The position numbers and the translations under genes are program-made. From the NCBI GenBank assembly GCA_027886175.1, contig JAJNNQ010000136.1:610501-674500 (forward strand): DNA of 64,000 bases, read 5' to 3'. The notes under the pieces were generated by a model. The model was given only the letters and a program-made list of their open reading frames with translations. It ran no database searches and was not told the origin of the DNA. Positions 54,938 through 64,000 of this stretch are shown one piece after another (the first letter of the stretch is position 1; the number at the start of each line of letters is the position of its first letter). The DNA comes from Phylloscopus collybita. Taxonomy: Eukaryota; Chordata; Aves; Passeriformes; Phylloscopidae.

Positions 54938-57052
54938 GGGGGGGGGGGGTGAGGGCATTAAGGGAGTGAAGTTCCCTAGACTATGATTTTTCTTTTTCTT
55001 AGAACTGTTCAAAACTACTCTAAACTGAAAGCCCAGAAGGACACCAAAAGCTCACACCTATAACCCACCAACGCAGGACTTTGCTGCATTCCAGCACCAG
55101 AAAGACTAATAAAAGACTAAGCAAGCCAACCTACACCTCACAAAAAAGCTTTCTAAATTTGCCATCTTTTCAGAACAGCAAGAAATCTCACTGTTTAATA
55201 TTATTCTTTTTTTTTTGTACTTGTGAATACTTTGCTTATTAACTAAACAGGCTTTTTCCACTTTTCTCCAAAGAAATCTTTTCCCAAACCAATTTGGGGG
55301 AGGGGCCACTTGAATTTATTTTTTAGAAGAGCATCATTCAGAAATTTCCTCCCAAAATTTATCCTAAACCAAAACAAATACAACAACAAAAGCCTTTGTG
55401 AGAATAAACTGAGCGGTACCACCAGCTCAGCTGCTGGCAGGGCTGGAGGCTTTTCCCAAGGGGTTCACTCCCCTCCCACAGGCTGTACCAGAGGGAGCTG
55501 GCACTGAACTGTCACAGACTGATGGAATCAATCTCCAGAAACACAAGAGCTCTGCTGCCAGCTGGTTCTTGTGTGGCAAGTTACAGAGGAGCAGGGACAG
55601 AGCAGGGACCTTGATGGTCATACAGAAACCCAAGTGTCCTCAGAGAGTGCCCGGAGGGAGCCAAGAGTTCAGAGCAGAGGCCAGAGTCAGCAGCCAGAGA
55701 GGATACAGGGCTGCCCCTGGGGCCAGCACAGGGGGACTCAGCGGGAAAAGGGGCACGGCCAGGCCAGCGCTCCCCAGGAGAAGCCATGGGCTGGGACCTG
55801 TGCCGGGGGGACCTGGCTCAGGTGAAGGACAGATCCCACCAGCACGTGGGTGAGCACTGGGCACCTGCAGCTGGTACCCCCATACTTCTCTCAGCTGTCA
55901 CCTCCCCATTCCCAAGTCCAGCCCCATGGGAAAGTCAGGAGGCACACCCGGGCCCCAGGCAGTGTGCGCAGCTAAAGGGGGCTCAGCCCTGAGGTGACCC
56001 CCATTCCGACATCCCCTCACCTGCACTCGCCCCAAAGACTCCCCGTATCTCCCACATCCCTTCTGCACTCTCACGCCCCTTCTGCATCCCCATCATTCTC
56101 TGTGCATCCCACCAGCACAGTGTTTGTCCTGGAGTTCCTGAACGCCCACGCACTGCCGTCCCCCTCCCGAACCCGTGTCCCACAGCCCCTGCTCACCTGC
56201 CACCGCCCCAGGTAAAGACCTCCCCGGCGGCGCCCAGCGCTAGGGCGTGCTCCGTGCCCAGAACCAGCCGCCGGGCCCGCAGGCCAGCCGGCAGCGCGGT
56301 GAAGAACGGCGGCCGCGGCGTGGCGAAGCCGCCGGGCAGGAGCGGCAGCGGCTGGCGGGGCTCCGGCGGCAGCTCCCGGCTCCAGGCGGGCTCGTCCTGC
56401 GGCGCTCCCCGCAGCGCTGCCTCCCGCCGCCAGGCGCGGGCCGCCGCCCGGCCCCGCAGCACCAGGTGCGTCTCGGACGGCAGCGCCTCGGCCCAGCCCG
56501 GCAGCCGCCGCCGCAGCCCCGCGCTCCGCACCTCCAGCCCCGCGCCTGCCGCAGCGGCATCTCAGCCACCGACGCCGGGGACAGCCCGGCGGCGGGACGG
56601 GGACAGCGCGGGGGGCCTGGGGGACGGGACGGGAACGTCACCGGGGCACCAGCGGGGAGCATCCCGGGGGAACGGGCGCGGTGGGAGGGCTGGAGGGTCC
56701 CATCCCGGGGAAAGCGGTGTCAGGGGAAGGGGCGGACAGGACGAACCGAGGCGACCGGCGCGGCAGCGCACGGTGGGAGCGGGACCCGCCATCCCGGGGA
56801 GCGGCGAGGGGAAGCGGGCACAGGCCGGCCAAAGGCCGCACTGGCCCCGCGGGAGGGGCCGGCACCGGGGCTCCGGGCGGGCCGAGGGCGCTCACCGGTG
56901 TCCACGACCACGTAGCTCCAGGCGGGCCACACGCGGGAGATCCCCTCGGGGCCCGCCTCCAGCCGCCAGGGGCCCGGGCCCGGGCCCGGCTCCCCGGCCG
57001 CCTCCTCGGGGCTGAAGCCGAAGGCGAGCCACAGGCAGGCCCCCGCCGCCAT
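52378..57052 (-). CDS. RCCD1: RCC1 domain-containing protein 1
   Basis: Seven exons in transcript order: 57052-56896, 56545-56197, 53539-53418, 53279-53169, 53048-52896, 52750-52721, 52520-52378. They give 354 codons (human about 376). RCC1-type blades are visible as [35 protein letters not shown] and [17 protein letters not shown], each with the W-G ... GQL pattern. [13 protein letters not shown] and [12 protein letters not shown] are the linking strands. The protein partners KDM8 in chromatin regulation and chromosome segregation. A 30-bp micro-exon (52721-52750) joins two halves of one blade. Intron 2 is 2.7 kb and contains a T40-G12 run. The protein ends YVRLRGP. Confidence 0.93.
53548..53578. 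repeat. GACA microsatellite, RCCD1 intron 2
   Basis: This is a short GGGACAGACAGACAGACAGAC run just outside the RCCD1 exon 3 acceptor. Confidence 0.8.
54897..54948. repeat. T40-G12 homopolymer pair, RCCD1 intron 2
   Basis: About 40 T are followed directly by 12 G. Read on the minus strand (the RCCD1 sense strand) this is a C-run followed by poly-A, which could be a retroposon tail. Homopolymer lengths in an assembly are unreliable. Confidence 0.8.
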
Positions 57053-57433
57053 GCTGGGGGCGGCACCGGCGGAGGAGGGAGCGGACGTGACGGCGAAGGG
57101 CGGACGGACAGACGGACAGACAGAGGCCGGGCCGTGGTACAAGAGTAGCTTTAGTGTTACCGGTGGGCCGGGCTCCGCCGCGCCGGTCCCGCCCCGGCTC
57201 GGCCCTCCCTCCCTCCCGGCTAAGGCAGACGGTGGCAAAGGCAGCGGCAAGCCCCATCCTCCCCTGGTGCCGGGGCACCGGGCGGGCGCCGCCGGGGGCA
57301 GCGCGGCCCCAAGCCCCGGGCAGTGCTGAGCCAGCTCCGCGTGCAGCCAGGCCCCGCCAGGGCCGCCCTGAGGGCAGCGTGTCAGCACCGGCCTCGGCAG
57401 CGTGTGCGGCGTGTGTGGGAGCCCCGTGGGCCC
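57053..57433 (-). promoter_or_regulatory. RCCD1 promoter overlapping UNC45A 3' UTR
   Basis: Only 381 bp separate the UNC45A stop (57434) from the RCCD1 ATG (57052) on the same strand. The right part must hold the UNC45A 3' UTR and the left part the RCCD1 CpG promoter. I found no AATAAA for UNC45A. ACTAAA on the minus strand near 57150 is the best variant signal. Confidence 0.45.
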
Positions 57434-60400
57434 TCAGGCGTGGCCAGGGTTGGGCTTGATGAGGCCGTGAGCCACTGCGTGTGCCAGGCTCTCCTGGGCT
57501 GCCTGGGCCACCCGCGGCTTGTCCTTGTCCTTGGCAAGCATGGAGAGGATCTCCAGCATCTCGCTGGCGATGAGCTGCTCCGCCACCTCCCGAGCAGCTG
57601 CCATCATGTTCATCACCACCACGGCGCCGCGGTGCTGCAGCTCCGCACTGGGGCTCAGCAGCAGGGCCTGCAGGATCTCCAGCCAGTGCACTGTCTGCAG
57701 GGGAGTGGGGCCAACATCACCAGGGACCCCAAGAGAAGGGTCCCAGCTCCTCCCCTACAGCCCGATCTGTCAGGCCCAAGTCACGACAGGTTGTCCTGTC
57801 TTCTGGGGCCAGAGCTCCAGGCCACCGCGGAGAAGGAAAATGGGATACAGGGTGATGTCCCAGGGTCTTGGGTGCCCCCAGCCCACCCTGGGCACTCACC
57901 ACCTGGGGAATCCGCTTGCAGATGGGGGGATGCAGGGCAGTCAGCATGGCCAGGGTCCCCGAGGCTGCCCGCCGCAGCTTCTCATCCTCCTCCCCACTGT
58001 ACAGGACCATCAGCTTCAGCCGATCGCTGCCCTCAGCCAGGAACATCTCCTGCACCTGCAGAAGGGAAAGAGGAGGGATTGGGTGGGGGTGTGGTGGTCC
58101 AGCAGCCCAGCACAGACCCCAGCCCATCCCGGCCTTCACCTCCTTGCTCATGGCCATGTTGCACATGCACTCAGTTGCGGCCAGCCGGATCAGCTCGTGC
58201 TCCTCAAACATGTACCCCTCAATCATGGGCACAGCTCGCTCTTTCAGGATCTTCTGCCTGGGAGGCAAGCAGGCAGTGAGCACTCCCTGCCCAGGGCAGC
58301 CCACCTGGGGACAGTCAGCCCCCCTCTTCCCCATCCCTACCGCAGCCTCTCGCTGATGCCAGCCAGGTTGGTCAAGGCCATCAGCCCCTCAAAGTTCTCC
58401 AGGCCCGTGCGCTGCAGGTGCAGGAGGCTGACCAGGGGCCGCACCACCTCATAGATCTGTGGAGACAGAACACATGGCACTGAGTCAATGCCCACTGCTG
58501 CTCCCACATGAACCTCTGCCTGGCAGACCCAACCCTCAGCCCCAGCACTCACCCGCTCCCCAGGGAATGCCATCTCTGGGTTGGAGGTGATGGTGATCTT
58601 TGCTAGGGCCTGTGCTGCCTTGGTCTGCCCCACTTCAGTGCCCTCCAGGGACAGTGGGATCAGAGCCTGGGGGCAGAAACAGCAGCTTGTCCTGCAGCCA
58701 AGGCCACAGCACCCAGGGCAGCCACAGCTTCCCCCACCTTCATGTGAAGGGAGCCAGTGCAGCCCCTGTTAAACCACAGAGCCCCAGCTCCTCCAAGCCC
58801 CAGCAACCCCCAGAGTAGTGCAGGGCAGAAGCACAGTGGGGTCCATGCTCTCACCTTGCCTCCTCCCTGAGCAACCACACCACCCCGGTCTTCTGCCTCC
58901 TCCACCAGCGCCAGGAATACTCTAGGGAACAAGTGTGAGTAGTTGCAGCACTTGGACAGTCACAGCGGGCCCAGGCTGCACCAGACTCCTGGACATTCCC
59001 CCTACTATCCAGGAGCTGGCCTTCACCACAAGCACACCAGTGCACCAGCAGGATGCTGGCAACCTGGGGCCCCAGCTCCTTCCTGTCCCCGGCACGCCCG
59101 CACCTGGAGATCAGCTCCCGGCAGGAGTTGGTGAGCGCCGGGTTCTCGCTCTTCACCATGCAGGCCAAAGCCGACACCACTCCGGCCATCAGCAGCTTCC
59201 GCACCCGCCGCTTCACAAACTCTGGCTTGTCCTGTCCCACAGGCAGGGTCACACTTGGCTCAGGAGCACCCTGGTGAGGTGCCCAACTCCACCCCTGTGT
59301 GCCTCAAGGACACCCTGTCCACACCTGGGGCCCCAGGCTGCGTCCCACCCACCCACTCTCCTCCCAAGCACAGCTGTGTCCTGCTCACCTTGGGGTGCTG
59401 CTCTGGAATGTGCTGCTTGGCATACTTGGCCAGCTCCAGCATCTGTGGGTCTGGCTCCTCATGGTCATAGCTGTTGGTGCAGTTCACCAGCGTAGAGGCA
59501 ACAGCATAGAGCACACTCCTGTCCTCTGACTGTGGCAACAGTGGGCACCTGTCACACTCACAGCAGGGAGGAGCGGCCAGGACTGGAGCCCACTCAGCTT
59601 CTCCCACACATCCCACCCCAGAGCATGAGCCCCACACCCGCTCCAGCACACTTCCCTGGTGCCAGGGCACCCACCCCACAGCTGTTGGTATGCACCTTGG
59701 CCAGGTGGAACATGGCCTGCATTGCTGCCTTGTCCTCCACAAACTCCTCCTTGACATCTGCATCGAAGGTGAGGTAGGCCAGGCCCTCCACAGCCCAGCG
59801 TCGCGTGCCCGCATCGATCGCCTCGTTGCAGAGCCACCTGGGAGAGTGGCCCCTGAGCCGGGCTGTGGACAGCCCAGCTGCAGGGAGCCCAGCTGTGGGG
59901 CGCCCTGCCCTCCCCCCACACCTGGCCCCGCTCACTTGCGGCACTGCTTGGCCAGCTTCATGGTGGATCCCTCGGCAAACTGCTTCATGCTGAAGTCCGT
60001 GCCTCCAGCAGAGCCCAGCTTGCAGAGCCCCTGCAGCCAGGAACAGAGTGTGGGCGCAGGAATGGATATAGACAACCTGATGTGTCTCCTGGACCCCCAG
60101 CACGGGGGAGCAACACTGTGACTGGTGGTCCCGCACCCCCAGCCCACGCCAGGACTCAGCCCCACCACAGCCTGTCCCACCACGCTCACCACCAGCGCAC
60201 GGATGCGGATGCTGTCCCTCTCGCTGTGCTTGTAGATCTCCTTGAGCAGGTTGACGCCGTTGGCCGTGATGAAGGAGGCGCGCTTGGCCTTGTCGGCCGC
60301 GTGGATCAGCGCCTCCACCGCCACCAGCTGGTGGGCCTCACAGACAGAGGCACAGAGGGACAGCACACTGTCCATGATCCCCTCCAGCTCCAGCACCCTG

Positions 60401-63286
60401 TTCCCTGCATCTGAGGGACCCTGCAGCAGGCATGACACTGTCTGAATGGCCCGCAGCTTTCCTGGCAGCTCATGGCCCTCGAACCAGCTCCTTCAGGGAA
60501 AGACCACCAGAAAGGGTCAGGATGATCCACCTGCCTCTTCCCGCCCCACCTGCTGAACCTCCCCCACAGCAGGTCCCCACTGGGTCTGCAGTCAGCTTTA
60601 GCACTGAGGGTGACAGGTGCTGCCAGGCTGCAGGTGACAAAACCCCTGTCACCCCCAGGACACCCTGGCTCACCTCACATAGTCCTCGCACATATGGTGG
60701 AAGTTTTCCCTCTCAGCATCACACTTCAGGTCCTCATACAGTTTGCTCAGCAGAACAGAGGTGCTCATACGGCTGTTTTCTGTCACAGGCAGGCTGCCCA
60801 AGCTGCCACACACTGTGCTGCCCACCTCCAGGATTTTCTTCAGGCCTGGGAGAGGTCAGACAGCCCAGTGAGGAGCACAGTGGCATGTACAACCTGAGGC
60901 AGAGGAGCATGATGCCCCAGCAGGACACCGCTACCAATTCCACTAACCCTGGTCAATCACCCAGAGGCTCAGGCTGTTGTTGGTCTCCTTTGGTGACTTC
61001 CTGGGCACCACCTTGATGAGCAGATTGAGGGCGTTGTCACGGCCATGTGCTGAGGCCCCTTCCAGCACCAGCAGCTCCAGGAGGTGCTTGATCAGCAGTT
61101 TCAGGTCCCTGGATGAATCTTCCAGAAAAGAAGTGCCCAGCAGTCAGGTACTGCCATGACCAAGGGCTTCTGCCTCCTGTTAACACTGGATCAGAGCCCA
61201 GCTTTGCTGCAGGGAGCAGTGACAGGGTAGCAGCAAAAAGCCCCATGGCATCTCTGCACCTACCCGGGGCTCCCCCCACACCACAGCCAGCCAGGGCAGC
61301 CGACACTCACCCAGCACCACGGCATCCTCCTTCCCGCGGAAGTCTTTCTGCAGCCCCTCCTTCAGGGAATCGAACATCACGTGCAGCAGGTTGCAGGCAG
61401 CCAGGGACACCTGCTCGTGCTCCACCCCCAGCACAGCCGCAAGACGGGGTGCCCCCAGCTCCGCCAGGATGGCCGTGGTCTGCAGGTACAAGCACACCTG
61501 TCTTCTGGAGGCCTTGGGCAAGCCTTGGCATTTCCCGTCCCCTTATCAGGATGGTTTCCTCTCACAAGTTCAGGCCTGGCATGTAACAGCTCAGAACTCC
61601 CCTGTCTGACACTGCAGCCTCCCCAGCATGGCCTTCCCCTGGGCCCAGCCGTGGGGTGTGGTGGGACCTACACGAGAGCGGTGGCCGGAGCACAGCCCCA
61701 CCAGTGTGCGCAGGGCTGCCAGCATCAGGTCAGCCTTGGCCGTGTCCAGCAGCTGCACCAGCAGCCGCACACCGTCACTCTGGAAGATTTTCTCTGCTCC
61801 AGCCTCTTCTCGTGCCAGCACGATCAAGTTCTGTGCAGCCTGGAGAAGGAGAATTCTGTCTGGGTCACAGCAGCACACTGTGCATAAGGAACTGCTGGCA
61901 GCTGCAGGCCCCCACCCTCCTCCCATCTTGGGGAGCGTTCTGCAGGGAGCAAGCCCAGCCTGCTCAGGCAGCACCACTCAGCCACTGCTGGCCCAGGAGC
62001 AACAATCCTCCCCTCCTCTCCTCCCAGCCACAGCACTGCACCCCGTTGCCTGAGCTCAGACTTTCTGCTTCTTGTCCGCATCCTTTTCATCAAGATCCAG
62101 CAAGATCTGGAACATCTGCTCTACTTTTGAGTCCGTGCAGGACATGGTCTTCATCTGCAACAGAGCAAAAAGAACGGCTCAGTCCTCCCCACCTTCTCCC
62201 ACCACCCACAGCCACAGGGGGCCGGCAGCCCCCCAGCGCCCCCCTGCTGACCTTCTCGTGCATGCTGCTGCCCAGGGCACGCAGGGCCTCCTGGAAGGCC
62301 TTGTTCCTGGGCTCCAGGCTGAGGCAGCGCTGCAGGTCACTGACAGCCTGGTCCAGGCGGCCCAGCTGCTGCAGCGCCTGGCTGCGGCGGAACAGCGCCT
62401 TCACGTCCCGGCCGTCAGCTTCGATGGCTGCGCACAAGGGGGGCTGTGGCAGGGCCCAGGCCGGCCCCAGCCTGCCCACACCTGCCCCGACGGGCAGCTC
62501 AGAGGCTGGCCCCCCCTAGCCCCCACTGACAGTACCTTTAGTCGCATCAGCCTCTGCCTTAGTGTAATCCTCCTGTGGAGAGACAGGAGTGGGAAATGCC
62601 TGAGCACTGCCGGCACAACCCCCACGCAGCCTACACCCCTAGTGTACCCCCTCACTTTGGGGACTGCGGACAGGATGGGAACAGCATCACTGGAGACAGC
62701 GAGCCAGCACAGTGGGACACCCTGTCTTTTCCAGAATACAACCCTCAGGGGGTGTCCAGGGAGCCCTATGGCCCCCGATGCTTTTCAGGCACTTCTGGTG
62801 TACTCAAGCCCCTAAAGTTCCTTGCGTTCATCCCCTGCCCCAGCCACAGATCCCCTGCAAGAGATCAGAGACACTGTGACTGCTTGGGAACAGCCCCGGC
62901 CAGCCGGGCAGGTTCCTGCAGCGCCGCGGTGACGCACCCGCCCCGCGCTCACCAGCTTCAGGTAACACGCGGCCCGGTTGCGGTGCAGCACGGCGCGCTC
63001 CGACGCGGCATCGCTCAGGCTCAAAGCTTCCGTGTAGGCAGCGAGGGCGGCTCCGGGATCCCCCGCCTGGAACAGCGCGTTACCCCGCGCCCGAAGCTGC
63101 TCCGCCGTCACCTGCCGATGGGCACCGGCTGGGACACGGCCTTGGGCCCGCACGGGCGGCTGCCCAGGGACGGCCCCAGGACAGGGACCCCCCGGGACAG
63201 GGTCCCCCCGGGACAGGAACCCCCCGGGACAGCGACGCGCCCGTCCCGTCCCGGTCCCGCCCGGCTGTGCTCACCGGCTCCTCCAT
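57434..63286 (-). CDS. UNC45A: UNC45A, UCS-domain myosin co-chaperone
   Basis: Twenty exons, transcript order: 63286-63275, 63111-62953, 62572-62536, 62427-62252, 62154-62062, 61839-61672, 61479-61311, 61118-60948, 60845-60674, 60490-60190, 60030-59936, 59837-59696, 59529-59389, 59231-59104, 58921-58855, 58666-58553, 58456-58341, 58257-58140, 58055-57900, 57694-57434. They give 931 residues (human 944). Exon 1 codes only MEEP. Three TPR repeats lie at residues 5-115 ([53 protein letters not shown]) and bind the Hsp90 C-terminus. Central and UCS armadillo-like repeats follow, with conserved [10 protein letters not shown] and [23 protein letters not shown]45A folds non-muscle myosin and affects cytokinesis. 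The exon 5 donor (AAA|GTCTGA) is weak. Confidence 0.94.
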
Positions 63287-63470
63287 CGCGCCGCACCCGT
63301 GACGTCACGGCCGATCGCCTGGGGAACCCGGACGCCACCGCCCTTGTCACGTGACGGGGCGCGGCCGAAGGCGGGCGGGGCCGAGCCTGCAGCGCCGCCC
63401 CGCGGCCCGGCGGTGCCAGCACCACCGTCTGTGACCACGGGCAATGGCGGCTGTGCCCCCGCGTGTCGCC
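63287..63470 (-). promoter_or_regulatory. UNC45A: UNC45A CpG-island promoter
   Basis: This CpG-rich DNA immediately upstream of the ATG contains a CRE-like TGACGTCA (63300-63307) and TCACGTGA, a perfect E-box palindrome (63347-63354). No TATA box is seen. Confidence 0.55.
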
Positions 63471-63524
63471 CCCCACACCCTCCCCCCGCGCCCCACTGCA
63501 CCTCGGAGTACCAGTTCCCCCCGT

Positions 63525-63870
63525 ACTTAACCCCGGGGAGCGAGTGTCCGCTCTTACCCAACCCCGGGGAGAGAGTGTCCCCCCCGTACCCAACCCCGGG
63601 GAGCGAGTGTCCCCCCCGTACCCAACCCCGGGGAGAGAGTGTCCCCCCGTACCCTCCCCGTACCCAACCCCGGGGAGCGAGTGTCCCCCCCGTACCCAAC
63701 CCCGGGGAGAGAGTGTCCCCCCGTACCCTCCCCGTACCCAACCCCGGGGAGCGAGTGTCCCCCCCGTACCCTCCCCGTACCCAACCCCGGCACCCTCCCC
63801 GTACTTAACCCCGGGGAGAGATTGTCCCCCCCGTACCCTGCCCGTACCCAGCCCCGGGGAGCGCGTGTTC
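63525..63870. repeat. 32-bp minisatellite upstream of UNC45A
   Basis: AACCCCGGGG recurs at 63529, 63560, 63592, 63624, 63666, 63698, 63740 and 63783. Most units are 31-32 bp, and about 42 bp where an extra CCCTCCCCGTA is inserted. The GAGAGAGTGTCC and GAGCGAGTGTCC forms alternate. Open frames across it are artefacts. The last 130 bases show nothing further. Confidence 0.92.
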
Positions 63871-64000
63871 CCCTCATACCCCGCCCCGTGCTGCACCCCG
63901 GGATGAGAGTGACTCCCCCCCCACCCCCATGTCCCGGACACCCCGGAGTGCAAGACCCCCTGTGTGCACCCCCTGCCCTGCCCGTGGCCGCCCCTCAGCA

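Noticed and set aside
20541..63870. Common origin of the two 32-bp minisatellites (20.5 kb and 63.5 kb)
   Set aside because: The unit sequences are unrelated. The equal period looks coincidental.
1..64000. CRISPR arrays, operons, riboswitches, bacterial insertion sequences
   Set aside because: The sequence is vertebrate. The short repeats are minisatellites without spacers, and genes have spliceosomal introns.
1..64000. tRNA or rRNA genes
   Set aside because: I noticed no tRNA A/B-box cloverleaf or rRNA-like stretch while reading, though short RNAs could be missed without a covariance search.

Overview
This 64 kb window looks like gene-dense, GC-rich bird DNA, probably from a microchromosome and possibly a passerine. 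The evidence is vertebrate GT-AG gene structure with very short introns, CpG islands, decayed CR1 retrotransposon ends and solo retroviral LTRs. I recognise eleven genes, all from the conserved IDH2/SEMA4B/CIB1/PRC1/UNC45A neighbourhood (human 15q26.1). I assembled the exon chains by hand from splice sites, reading frame and family resemblance. Ten chains close in frame from ATG to stop, at lengths close to the human proteins except NGRN, which is shorter. IDH2 is present only as its first coding exon.

Layout, left to right. 1-7.8 kb: the first coding exon of IDH2 (minus strand) in a CpG island, degenerate minisatellites, a long TG-rich satellite, and the 5' region of SEMA4B. 7.85-14.4 kb: SEMA4B (plus). 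17.2-19.3 kb: CIB1 (minus), head to head with the single-coding-exon gene GDPGP1 (plus, 19.5-20.6 kb), whose stop codon sits at the edge of a 32-bp minisatellite. 21.1-29.1 kb: TTLL13 (plus), preceded by an RFX X-box. 29.5-31.9 kb: NGRN and HDDC3, packed head to tail. 32.1-40.6 kb: VPS33B (plus). 41.0-46.8 kb: PRC1 (plus), with CCAAT and CHR promoter elements. 46.9-52.2 kb: an AT-rich retroviral block in minus orientation. 52.4-57.1 kb: RCCD1 (minus). 57.4-63.3 kb: UNC45A (minus).

The genes are unrelated housekeeping and cell-biology genes, not an operon. They cover mitochondrial metabolism and translation (IDH2, NGRN), axon guidance (SEMA4B), calcium signalling (CIB1), nucleotide-sugar and nucleotide repair (GDPGP1, HDDC3), tubulin glutamylation (TTLL13), vesicle tethering (VPS33B), cytokinesis (PRC1), chromatin (RCCD1) and myosin chaperoning (UNC45A). 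VPS33B-PRC1-RCCD1-UNC45A appears in reverse order and orientation relative to my recollection of the human map.

The most striking observation is at about 49.2-51.4 kb. This is the interior of an endogenous retrovirus on the minus strand, nearly stripped of C on the plus strand (G to A on the proviral coding strand). The Cs that remain follow A or G far more often than T or C. This is the pattern expected from APOBEC-type hyperediting of reverse transcripts. A 47-bp exact copy of the UNC45A intron 19/exon 20 junction lies at its edge. Other notable points are minisatellites that engulf the HDDC3 start codon and the GDPGP1 stop codon, a polyadenylation signal overlapping the NGRN stop codon, and two GC-AG introns.
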